From CAZUGA01 sp964619885 (GTDB taxonomy: Bacteria; Pseudomonadota; Gammaproteobacteria; Methylococcales; UBA1147), in the NCBI GenBank assembly GCA_964619885.1, contig CAZUGA010000013.1:1-64000 (forward strand): 64,000 nucleotides of DNA, in the 5' to 3' direction. Made by a program: the position numbers and the translations under genes. This document shows, in pieces, positions 56,225 to 64,000 of the stretch. The first letter of the stretch is position 1, and every line of letters starts with the position of its first letter. The notes beneath the pieces are model-generated. The model was not told the DNA's origin and did no database searches. It saw only the letters and a list, made by a program, of their open reading frames with translations.

Positions 56225-56572
56225 CTAGGCTTGAGCCAATTTCGCCAACTCGGCGAATGCTTCTTTGTCGTTAACAGCCAAATCAGCCAGGACTTTTCGA
56301 TCAATATCTATAGAGGCTTTACTCAAACCATTCATAAAACGGCTGTAGGACAAACCACATTCACGCGCGGCGGCGTTGATACGAACAATCCACAATTGCC
56401 GAAACTGGCGTTTCCGCTGTCTGCGATCTCGGTAGGCATATTGGCCAGCCTTGATGACGGCTTGTTTGGCAACACGGTACACACGACTGCGAGCGCCGTA
56501 ATAACCCTTTGCTTGTTTTAGAACTTTACGGTGACGGGCTTTGGCCGTAACACCTCGTTTTACTCTTGGCAT
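56225..56572 (-). CDS. rplT: 50S ribosomal protein L20
   Basis: 115 residues, the usual length, with the typical start MPRVKRGVTAKARHRKVLK and the RRQRKRQFRQLWIVRINAA segment. L20 binds 23S rRNA and represses its own operon in E. coli by binding mRNA. It is cotranscribed with rpmI and infC. Confidence 0.97.
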   Translation of the reverse strand: MPRVKRGVTAKARHRKVLKQAKGYYGARSRVYRVAKQAVIKAGQYAYRDRRQRKRQFRQLWIVRINAAARECGLSYSRFMNGLSKASIDIDRKVLADLAVNDKEAFAELAKLAQA

Positions 56573-56602
56573 AAAATACTACCTCAATTAAAAATAACAG
56601 GA

Positions 56603-56797
56603 TTAGGCGTATGGCAACAGACGTGTGGCGCTTCTTACGTCCGCAGCATGCAATGTGTTAGGCCTTCTCAACTGCCTTTTGCGTTTGGTGCTTTTCTTGG
56701 TAAGAATGTGGCGACGATGAGACTGTGCGCATTTAAAACCGCTGGCAGTGCGGTTAAATCTTTTTGCCGCCCCACGGTTTGATTTAATTTTTGGCAT
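56603..56797 (-). CDS. rpmI: 50S ribosomal protein L35
   Basis: 64 residues, highly basic, with the typical MPKIKSNRGAAKRFNRTASG start. GGAG lies 9 nt before the ATG. It lies between infC and rplT. Confidence 0.96.
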   Translation of the reverse strand: MPKIKSNRGAAKRFNRTASGFKCAQSHRRHILTKKSTKRKRQLRRPNTLHAADVRSATRLLPYA

Positions 56798-56863
56798 TTT
56801 CTAAAACTCCAGTATTTATAATTCGCTAAGCAACCGCAGAACGACGCCCTACGGTGAATAAAT

Positions 56864-57385
56864 TCATTTCTTTTTCTTTGGGGCCAGCACCATCACCATT
56901 TGTCGGCCCTCCATTTTGGGATATTGTTCGACCGTTGCCAGCTCTTCCAAATCCTTTTCAACTCGTTTCAGCAAATCCATCCCCAGTTCTCTGTGGGCCA
57001 TTTCCCGACCGCGAAATCTAACCGTGATCTTGGTTTTATCGCCGTCTTCAAGAAATCTAATCAAATTCCGCAATTTCACCTGATAATCGCTTATCCCGGT
57101 GCCTGGCCTGAATTTGATCTCCTTGACCTGAATTTGTTTTTGCTTCTTTTTCGCAAGCTGTTGCTTTTTATTTTGTTCAAATCGATATTTACCGTAGTTC
57201 ATAATACGGCATACCGGAGGTTCGGCATTTGGCGATATTTCCACTAAATCCAAACCGGCATCATAGGCCATTTGTTTAGCCTCGGTCGTACCGACCACAC
57301 CAGCCTGTTCACCGTCTTGTCCGATTAATCGAACCGTAGACGCCGTTATCTCATCGTTCAAACGGGTTTCTTTATTAGCAGCGAT
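56864..57385 (-). CDS. infC: Translation initiation factor IF-3
   Basis: About 173 residues. The N- and C-terminal domains and the linker are clear (RLNDEITASTVRLIG, SDYQVKLRNLIRFLEDGDKTKITVRFRGREM). In frame upstream of the TTG at 57361 lies ATC at 57385, preceded 8 nt by GGAG, giving the start IAANKETRLNDE. IF-3 of E. coli starts at AUU and is autoregulated because IF-3 rejects such codons. An ATC start here would follow the same rule. It starts 18 nt after the thrS stop. Confidence 0.9.
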   Translation of the reverse strand: MAANKETRLNDEITASTVRLIGQDGEQAGVVGTTEAKQMAYDAGLDLVEISPNAEPPVCRIMNYGKYRFEQNKKQQLAKKKQKQIQVKEIKFRPGTGISDYQVKLRNLIRFLEDGDKTKITVRFRGREMAHRELGMDLLKRVEKDLEELATVEQYPKMEGRQMVMVLAPKKKK

Positions 57386-57403
57386 CCTTATCTCTCCTCG
57401 TAA

Positions 57404-59311
57404 TTAGTGCTGATCATCTCGATCTTGCCCCATCAAATTCATGCATTCATCTATAGATTTAGAACCTAGGTCTTCACCCTTCTGGGTTCTAATGGAAACA
57501 GTATGGCTCTCCATCTCCTTATCGCCAACAATCAGAAGATAAGGTATGCGTTGCATAGAATGCTCGCGGATTTTAAAGCCGATCTTCTCATTTCTCAAGT
57601 CTATATTTACACGAAAGCCTTGTTTTTTAAGGATTCGGCAAATTTCTTCCCCGTATTCTGCGTGTCGATCCGCAATATTCAGCACAACGACCTGAATCGG
57701 CGACAACCAAAATGGAAATGTCCCGGCATGGTGCTCGATCAGTATTCCGATAAATCGTTCCAATGAACCCAATATAGCTCGGTGCAACATAACCGGAACC
57801 TGCCGTGAACTATCTTCGGCGACATAATGCGCAGCCAATCTTTCCGGCATCGAGAAATCGACCTGGATGGTTCCGCATTGCCAAATACGTCCCAAACAAT
57901 CCTTTAGTGAAAATTCTATTTTGGGACCATAAAAAGCACCTTCCCCAGGCTGCAAAGCCCAGTCCAATCCTTTCGTATCCAAAGCCAACTCCAAGGCTTG
58001 CTCCGCTTTATCCCAGACAGAATCATCTCCAACGCGATTCTCAGGTCGTGTCGAAAGTTTTATCAGTATTTGATCGAAGCCAAACGCTTTATAAACTTCA
58101 AACAATAAATCGATAAATGCAGATACCTCATTTTGAATCTGGTCCTCGGTACAGAAAATATGCGCGTCATCTTGCACAAAATTCCTAACCCGCATTAAAC
58201 CGTGCAGGGTTCCCGATGGCTCGTTACGGTGACAAGAACCAAACTCAGCCATTCTAATTGGTAAATCGCGGTAACTTTTTATCCCTTGATTGTATATTTG
58301 TACGTGACAAGGGCAATTCATCGGTTTGATCGCATAATCGCGGTGTTCCGAATGGGTGGTAAATATCATGTCACCGAATTTGTCCCAGTGACCTGACTTT
58401 TCCCACAGCGACCGATCGACCATTTGCGGCGTTTTAACCTCCAAATAGTCTTTTTCACGCAATTTCTGCCGTATATATTGTTCGATTAATTGATACAGCG
58501 TCCAACCTTTGTCGTGCCAGAACACCATACCCGGCGCTTCTTCCTGGGTATGAAAAAGATCCAGCGTTTTGGCAATCTTTCGGTGATCGCGCTTTTCTGC
58601 TTCTTCCAGCCTATGAATATACTGCTTTAACGCCTTTTTATCAGGCCAAGCCGTACCGTATATCCGTTGTAACATTTCGTTTCTGGAGTCACCGCGCCAA
58701 TAGGCTCCAGCTATTTTCATCAATTTGAACGCTTTTAAGCGCCCAGTGTCCGGCACATGCGGTCCACGACAAAGATCGGTGAAACCACCCTGACGGTACA
58801 ACGAGATGATCTCATTTTCAGGAATACTCTCGATGATTTCGGCTTTGTAAGCCTCGCCAATCCCTTTAAAATATTCGACCGCATCATTGCGTGGCATTTC
58901 CGACCGTTCGACATCGATCGCTTCATCAACCAAGCGCTGCATCATTTTTTCGATGGCTTCCAGATCATCCGGCGTAAATGGTCTTTCAAACGCAAAATCG
59001 TAATAAAAACCGTCTTCAATAACGGGCCCAATCGTAACCTGAGCGCTTGGGAATAACCGCTTGACAGCTTGGGCCAGTAAATGCGCAGTAGAATGCCTGA
59101 TGACTTCGACACCATCTTCGTCGCGGCCGGTAACCAGCTGTACATCGCTATCACTTTCGATCGGATAAGAACAATCCACCAACTCACCGTTTACGCGCCC
59201 CGCTACCGCGGCTCCGGCCAAACCTGGGCCGATCGACTTGGCCACATCCATGACAGAAACGACGCCGTCAAAATCTCGCTTGGATCCGTCAGGTAATGAA
59301 ATGGTCGGCAT
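57404..59311 (-). CDS. thrS: Threonyl-tRNA synthetase
   Basis: 635 residues from ATG 59311 (frame open to 59371). It has an N-terminal TGS domain, the editing domain, the class II core with zinc ligands (the MNCPCHVQIY segment holds the Cys), and the C-terminal anticodon domain. It charges tRNA-Thr. The extra 20 residues of the longer reading have no family match. It leads the thrS-infC-rpmI-rplT-pheST-ihfA block. Confidence 0.97.
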   Translation of the reverse strand: MPTISLPDGSKRDFDGVVSVMDVAKSIGPGLAGAAVAGRVNGELVDCSYPIESDSDVQLVTGRDEDGVEVIRHSTAHLLAQAVKRLFPSAQVTIGPVIEDGFYYDFAFERPFTPDDLEAIEKMMQRLVDEAIDVERSEMPRNDAVEYFKGIGEAYKAEIIESIPENEIISLYRQGGFTDLCRGPHVPDTGRLKAFKLMKIAGAYWRGDSRNEMLQRIYGTAWPDKKALKQYIHRLEEAEKRDHRKIAKTLDLFHTQEEAPGMVFWHDKGWTLYQLIEQYIRQKLREKDYLEVKTPQMVDRSLWEKSGHWDKFGDMIFTTHSEHRDYAIKPMNCPCHVQIYNQGIKSYRDLPIRMAEFGSCHRNEPSGTLHGLMRVRNFVQDDAHIFCTEDQIQNEVSAFIDLLFEVYKAFGFDQILIKLSTRPENRVGDDSVWDKAEQALELALDTKGLDWALQPGEGAFYGPKIEFSLKDCLGRIWQCGTIQVDFSMPERLAAHYVAEDSSRQVPVMLHRAILGSLERFIGILIEHHAGTFPFWLSPIQVVVLNIADRHAEYGEEICRILKKQGFRVNIDLRNEKIGFKIREHSMQRIPYLLIVGDKEMESHTVSIRTQKGEDLGSKSIDECMNLMGQDRDDQH

Positions 59312-59350
59312 TTTTGCTAGGTTCGGACTTAATTTGGCCCGGAATCTCGA

Positions 59351-59387
59351 TCTCTCAAAAAGTAAAAGCATCGCAATGCGATGCTTT
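59351..59387 (-). terminator. Terminator hairpin after tRNA-Val, in the thrS leader
   Basis: AAAGCATCGC (59365-59374) and GCGATGCTTT (59378-59387) form a 10-bp stem with a 3-nt loop. On the minus strand it is followed by TACTTTTTG. It ends tRNA-Val transcription or attenuates thrS. Confidence 0.75.
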
Positions 59388-59393
59388 AGATGT

Positions 59394-59470
59394 TGGTAGG
59401 CGCGATTGGAGTTGAACCAACGACCCCCACCATGTCAAGGTGGTGCTCTAACCAGCTGAGCTACGCGCCT
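59394..59470 (-). tRNA. tRNA-Val(GAC)
   Basis: 77 nt with encoded CCA. Acceptor AGGCGCG/CGCGCCT; the anticodon stem CCACC/GGTGG closes a loop TTGACAT, anticodon GAC; the T-loop is GTTGGTTCAACTCC. Upstream of thrS on the same strand. Confidence 0.97.
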
Positions 59471-59633
59471 ATAAGGCTTCCTACAAAGTTTTTCAATTAT
59501 ACTCCATTTTCTCCAATGCTAAAAGAGTCTTAAGAACAAAACCTGAAGACTTTAGGTCACAATTTCCGTAACTTGCATCAATCTTTTGTTTTTTCTTTAT
59601 TTGAAATGACAAACTTTGAGCACGCGGACAACG

Positions 59634-61643
59634 TCAACTCATCATTTCAACTTGTAGTCGTTGAATTTGATCACGCACTTGGGCCGCCTCCTCAAATTCC
59701 AATTCCCTTGCGTGCTGATACATTTGTTCCTCAAGCTTTTTGATGATTTTAGCCGCCTGTTTGGGCGAAGTAATGTCATAGTCGGCTTTTTGCTCCGCCA
59801 CTCGTAGCTTCCTGCCGCGCTTGGAATCCCAACCCGCACCAGCGACCGTCATCTCCAATATATCTTTCACGGATTTCTGAATCGACTTCGGTTCAATAGC
59901 GTGCTCTTTGTTATACGCGATTTGTTTCTCTCTACGCCGGTTGGTTTCATCGATCGCCTGCTGCATCGACCGGGTCACGGAATCGCCATATAGTATGGCT
60001 TTCCCATGTACGTTTCTGGCCGCTCTGCCTATAGTTTGTATCAATGAAACCGACGAGCGTAAAAAACCCTCTTTATCAGCGTCGAGTACCGCAACCAACG
60101 AAACTTCGGGGATATCCAAACCTTCTCTCAACAAATTGATCCCAACCAAGGCATCAAATTCACCCAAACGCAAATCTCGGATAATTTCGACCCTTTCTAC
60201 CGTATCGATATCAGAATGCAGATAACGTACTCGAATGTCATGATCCATCAAGTATTCGGTAAGATCTTCTGACATACGCTTAGTTAATGTCGTTACCAGT
60301 ATGCGCTCATTGCATTCGATCCTCAGCCGAATCTCCGACATTAAGTCGTCAATCTGGGTCGATGCGGGCCGTACTTCCAACTCAGGATCAACCAAACCTG
60401 TGGGACGCACCACCTGTTCTATCACACTACCGGAATGCTCACGCTCGTAAGGCCCAGGCGTCGCGGATACATAAATCCGCTGTGGTGAACGGGCTTCGAA
60501 TTCATCAAAACGTAATGGCCTGTTATCCAGCGCGGATGGTAATCGGAAACCATATTCAACCAGCGTTTCTTTGCGAGACCGGTCACCTTTATACATCGCC
60601 CCAAGCTGGGGCACCGTTACATGGCTCTCGTCGACGACCAACAAACCCCCATCCGGGAGATAATCGAACATCGTCGGTGGTGCATCGCCAACGTCACGAC
60701 CGGACAAATATCGTGAGTAATTCTCGATCCCCGAGCAATAACCCACTTCCAGGATCATCTCCATATCGAATAATGTGCGTTGTTCCAAGCGTTGCGCTTC
60801 GACCAATTTATTCAAAGACCGCAACTGTTCCAAACGTTCTTTCAACTCGATTTTGATCTGATCGACTGCTTCCAGTAGCTTTTCGCGCGGGGTGACATAG
60901 TGGGTTTTGGGATATACCGTATAACGCGCAATGCGGTTAATAATTTCTCCGGTCAACGGATCGAATAATGACATTCGTTCTATTTCGTCATCAAATAGTT
61001 CAACGCGCAACGCTTCCTTCTCAGATTCAGCTGGAAATATGTCGATTATTTCTCCGCGCACTCTGTAGGTTGCTCTCCTCAACTCGATATCATTACGCGT
61101 ATATTGCATTTCAGCCAAACGCCGCAGTAGTTTCCTCTGGTTAATGATGTCACCGCGAACAAGGTGCAATACCATGGCGAAATAGGATTCCGGCTCACCC
61201 AAACCATAAATGGATGAGACCGTCGCCACGACTATAGTGTCTTGTCTCTCCAGCAATGCCTTGGTCGCTGAAAGCCGCATCTGTTCAATATGCTCGTTTA
61301 GCGACGCATCTTTTTCGATATAGGTATCAGAAGCAGGCACATAGGCCTCGGGTTGATAATAATCATAATAAGACACAAAATATTCGACTGAATTTTCCGG
61401 GAAGAAATCTTTCATTTCTCCGTAAAGCTGAGCCGCCAGCGTCTTGTTGGGCGCCAGTATCATGGTCGGCCTCTGAACCTCAACAATAACGTTGGCGATA
61501 GTAAAAGTTTTTCCAGACCCGGTTACACCCAACAAAGTTTGGTGCAATTCCCCGCTATGCAGGCCATCGGAAATCTTGTCGATAGCCTGTGGTTGATCAC
61601 CATTTGGCTTAAAAGCGCTATGCAATTTGAAATTTTTTTCCAT
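59634..61643 (-). CDS. uvrB: Excinuclease ABC subunit B
   Basis: 669 residues, the usual length. Walker A is GVTGSGKT (39-46); the beta-hairpin region follows near residues 90-115 (YYDYYQPEAYVPASDTYIEK); helicase motifs and a C-terminal UVR domain (LEEQMYQHARELEFEEAAQVRDQI) are visible. It checks DNA damage with UvrA and recruits UvrC. Monocistronic. Confidence 0.97.
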   Translation of the reverse strand: MEKNFKLHSAFKPNGDQPQAIDKISDGLHSGELHQTLLGVTGSGKTFTIANVIVEVQRPTMILAPNKTLAAQLYGEMKDFFPENSVEYFVSYYDYYQPEAYVPASDTYIEKDASLNEHIEQMRLSATKALLERQDTIVVATVSSIYGLGEPESYFAMVLHLVRGDIINQRKLLRRLAEMQYTRNDIELRRATYRVRGEIIDIFPAESEKEALRVELFDDEIERMSLFDPLTGEIINRIARYTVYPKTHYVTPREKLLEAVDQIKIELKERLEQLRSLNKLVEAQRLEQRTLFDMEMILEVGYCSGIENYSRYLSGRDVGDAPPTMFDYLPDGGLLVVDESHVTVPQLGAMYKGDRSRKETLVEYGFRLPSALDNRPLRFDEFEARSPQRIYVSATPGPYEREHSGSVIEQVVRPTGLVDPELEVRPASTQIDDLMSEIRLRIECNERILVTTLTKRMSEDLTEYLMDHDIRVRYLHSDIDTVERVEIIRDLRLGEFDALVGINLLREGLDIPEVSLVAVLDADKEGFLRSSVSLIQTIGRAARNVHGKAILYGDSVTRSMQQAIDETNRRREKQIAYNKEHAIEPKSIQKSVKDILEMTVAGAGWDSKRGRKLRVAEQKADYDITSPKQAAKIIKKLEEQMYQHARELEFEEAAQVRDQIQRLQVEMMS

Positions 61644-61830
61644 CGGGAATTCAGCTATAGCGATAAATCTAGTATTATTGATCGATTCAGTAATTCAAAG
61701 ATCTAGAGGTAAAGTGGGTGGCTAGTGTTACAAACTGCTAACAAAGCCTTTTTTTCAATTCAAAAACTCGGTAGCCAACCGGCTATTTAGTCAGCAAACT
61801 TAAAAATCACACCAAATATAGTTACAAAAT

Positions 61831-63021
61831 ATGAGCACAACATTGTCGACCCGCGTTACTGCAGTTAAACCCTCACCCACATTAGCAATCACAGCCCGAG
61901 CCGCAGCGATGAAGGCAGCCGGGCATGATATCATCGGATTAGGCGCTGGAGAACCCGATTTCGACACGCCTGAGCACATCAAATACGCGGCAATTCAGGC
62001 AATCAACGATGGCTTTACCAAGTATACCCCGGTTGATGGAACCGCTAATCTAAAAAAAGCCATTATCGAAAAGTTTCAACGTGACAATCAACTCTCCTAT
62101 GAAGCGGGTCAAATACTAGTTTCTTGTGGCGGAAAGCAGAGCTTTTTCAACCTTGCCCAGGCAATTCTGAATCCTGGAGACGAAGTTATCATTCCAGCAC
62201 CCTACTGGGTCTCTTACCCGGATATGGCGCTGCTTGCCGGCGGACAACCCGTAATCGTCAGTGCTGCACAAGAACAAGGTTTTAAAATCACAGCAGAGCA
62301 ATTGGAAGATGCACTAAGCGATAAAACGCGGCTTTTTGTGATTAACAGCCCATCGAATCCGACTGGAATTGGATACTCAATAGACGAACTTCGGTCGATC
62401 GGAGCTGTCCTGCGCAGATACCCCCAAGTCATTATCGCCACCGACGATATGTATGAACACATTCTGTGGAAAACTGGTAGTTTTTGCAATATTTTGAATG
62501 CCTGCCCCGATCTAATCGACCGAACCTTGGTATTAAATGGCGTTTCCAAAGCTTATTCCATGACAGGTTGGAGGATCGGATACGCAGCAGGTCCAGCCCA
62601 GATAATTTCCGCCATGAAGAAAATACAGTCGCAAAGCACATCAAACCCAACGTCCATCTCGCAGGTTGCCGCGGAAGCCGCGTTGAACGGGGACCAAACA
62701 TGCATACTGGTTATGCTAAATGCATTCAAGGAAAGGCACGACTATGTCGTCAACGAACTCAATAATATGGCTGGAATAGACTGTCTGCCCACCGACGGAA
62801 CGTTCTATGTCTTTCCCAGGATGCAGAAGATAATCGACAATATTCAGGGCATTAACGATGACCTAGGACTTTCAGAATATTTGATCGAGAAAGCCGGCGT
62901 GGCATTGGTTCCAGGATCTGCGTTCGGGTGTCCAGGAAACGCTCGAATCTCAATCGCGACCAGCATGGAAAATCTTCAAATCGCGCTTCAGCGTATTGGT
63001 CAATTTGTCTCCAGCAATTAA
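61831..63021 (+). CDS. Aspartate aminotransferase, class I (subgroup Ib)
   Basis: 396 residues. The segment GEPDFDTPEHIKYAA, NSPSNPTGIGYS and the PLP Lys in VSKAYSMTGWRIGYAAG (K240) are typical of the Ib group, which uses aspartate and often prephenate or other acids. Divergent from uvrB. A strong hairpin with a T-run follows. Confidence 0.92.
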   Translation: MSTTLSTRVTAVKPSPTLAITARAAAMKAAGHDIIGLGAGEPDFDTPEHIKYAAIQAINDGFTKYTPVDGTANLKKAIIEKFQRDNQLSYEAGQILVSCGGKQSFFNLAQAILNPGDEVIIPAPYWVSYPDMALLAGGQPVIVSAAQEQGFKITAEQLEDALSDKTRLFVINSPSNPTGIGYSIDELRSIGAVLRRYPQVIIATDDMYEHILWKTGSFCNILNACPDLIDRTLVLNGVSKAYSMTGWRIGYAAGPAQIISAMKKIQSQSTSNPTSISQVAAEAALNGDQTCILVMLNAFKERHDYVVNELNNMAGIDCLPTDGTFYVFPRMQKIIDNIQGINDDLGLSEYLIEKAGVALVPGSAFGCPGNARISIATSMENLQIALQRIGQFVSSN

Positions 63022-63068
63022 TCCAATATTAACTAATCGTTCGACGCACGGTCTTTTCTGACAACTTA

Positions 63069-63117
63069 AGCCTGTGGCTAAAAGCTGAGGTCGCGTTTAG
63101 CCACAGGCTCAAATTTT
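63069..63117 (+). terminator. Terminator between aminotransferase and galU
   Basis: GCCTGTGGCTAAA (63070-63082) and TTTAGCCACAGGC (63096-63108) form a 13-bp perfect stem, followed on the + strand by TCAAATTTTT. It can serve the convergent galU as well. Confidence 0.9.
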
Positions 63118-63139
63118 TCAGTTTAAACGCACCCAACCA

Positions 63140-64000
63140 TTATTCTGACTGGACACGGTCGATATTCAGATTGGATAGATAATCCGTAAATTGGTCCTTA
63201 AGCTCTTGGTGTCGCAGCCCATGTTCAACAGTTGCGATCAAATAACCTAATTTCGATCCGCAATCATAACGAATACCATCGAATTTGTAAGCAAATACCG
63301 GCTCTTCCAGCAGCAAATCAGCGATCGCATCTGTGAGCTGAATTTCCCCTCCAGCACCCGCGCCTGTCCGCTCTATCTTACTGAATATAGCGGGTGTTAA
63401 AATGTAACGACCCACAACGCCTAAATTAGAAGGAGCATTCTGTGGTTGCGGTTTCTCCACTATACTTTCTAAGCGCCCGATTTTGGCATCAAGCGATGCC
63501 GTCTTAACGATCCCATAACTTGCTGTTGTTGACGGATCAACACGCTCGACACCAAGAATACTTGCTTTCTGAGTTGCAAATTGCTCGACCATTTGTGATA
63601 GACAGCCAGATTTTTTATCATCTATCAAGTCATCAGCCAAAATCACAGCGAACGGTTCATCTCCAACGATCGGCTTTGCACAAAGAACAGCATGCCCCAA
63701 TCCCAAAGCTTCCGCTTGCCTAATATAAACACAAGAAACATTATCGGGGACAATATTTCTAACAAAACTTAAAGTTTCGTCCTTGTTGCGACGCTCCAAT
63801 TCTGTCTCTAATTCATAAGCCTTATCAAAATGATCTGCTATTGACCGTTTATTTCGCCCGGTTATGAAAATCATCACCTCAACGCCGGCTGCGACTGCTT
63901 CTTCAACGGCGTATTGAATTAATGGCTTATCTACAACCGGCAGCATTTCTTTCGGGCTAGCCTTAGTTGCCGGAAGAAATCGTGTACCCATTCCCGCAAC
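63140..64000 (-). CDS. galU: UTP-glucose-1-phosphate uridylyltransferase, partial
   Basis: The window end cuts the 5' part: the frame is open to position 64000 (VAG before MGTRFLPATKASPKEML). GalU's nucleotide-binding motif and VEKPQ segment are present, with 283 codons after the internal Met; the missing N-terminus should be about 10-15 residues. It makes UDP-glucose for polysaccharides. Confidence 0.93.
   Translation of the reverse strand, partial: VAGMGTRFLPATKASPKEMLPVVDKPLIQYAVEEAVAAGVEVMIFITGRNKRSIADHFDKAYELETELERRNKDETLSFVRNIVPDNVSCVYIRQAEALGLGHAVLCAKPIVGDEPFAVILADDLIDDKKSGCLSQMVEQFATQKASILGVERVDPSTTASYGIVKTASLDAKIGRLESIVEKPQPQNAPSNLGVVGRYILTPAIFSKIERTGAGAGGEIQLTDAIADLLLEEPVFAYKFDGIRYDCGSKLGYLIATVEHGLRHQELKDQFTDYLSNLNIDRVQSE

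Overview
The window reads as a chromosome segment of a gammaproteobacterium whose genus cannot be named from sequence alone. The evidence is the translation block thrS-infC-rpmI-rplT-pheS-pheT-ihfA-merR-like-tRNA-Pro in classic gammaproteobacterial order, a tamA-tamB outer-membrane assembly pair, the succinylase lysine/DAP branch (dapC, dapD, dapE) with a YffB/ArsC-like gene inside it, a class 2 pyrD, and many lipoproteins and outer-membrane proteins. No phage, insertion sequence, CRISPR array or complete secretion system is visible.

Layout. 0-8.3 kb: a PilZ protein, an M48 lipoprotein protease, the dap cluster, a sialidase-like secreted protein with a membrane partner, and a sulfurtransferase. 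8.5-10.5 kb: an RRM protein and a cold-shock protein (with a clear terminator), a lipoprotein and a DUF2905 protein. 10.5-17.2 kb: tamA-tamB followed by a broken response-regulator fragment. 17.3-20.4 kb: small lipoproteins, a VOC protein, YciH and an esterase. 20.6-30.6 kb: a DUF2235 hydrolase, an EAL protein with a dead GGDEF site, pyrD, an unknown membrane protein, an alginate-export-type porin and an S1 protease. 30.7-40.4 kb: SprT, a rubredoxin/reductase pair, a DUF457-type membrane protein interrupted by an in-frame TAG, a TetR regulator, a PEP-CTERM protein, PrpF, DacB, an alpha/beta hydrolase and an enoyl-CoA hydratase.

40.4-51.9 kb is the accessory part: a palindromic repeat, a His-rich SmbP-like protein, an LCAT-like lipoprotein, an acyl-CoA dehydrogenase, a CoA-transferase pseudogene with a large internal deletion, and then a lipoprotein-rich stretch ending beside tRNA-Pro(GGG). 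Three FNR/Anr-type sites (two perfect TTGAT-N4-ATCAA, one with a single mismatch) lie about 70 nt upstream of three small exported-protein genes here. This is the best hint of an undescribed oxygen-responsive envelope regulon in the window.

51.9-64 kb is core: tRNA-Pro, the pheST/infC/thrS block on the minus strand (infC apparently starting with ATC), tRNA-Val(GAC), uvrB, an aspartate aminotransferase and the 3' part of galU, cut by the window end.

All calls come from reading the sequence by eye. No database search was run, and functions of unknown proteins are left open.
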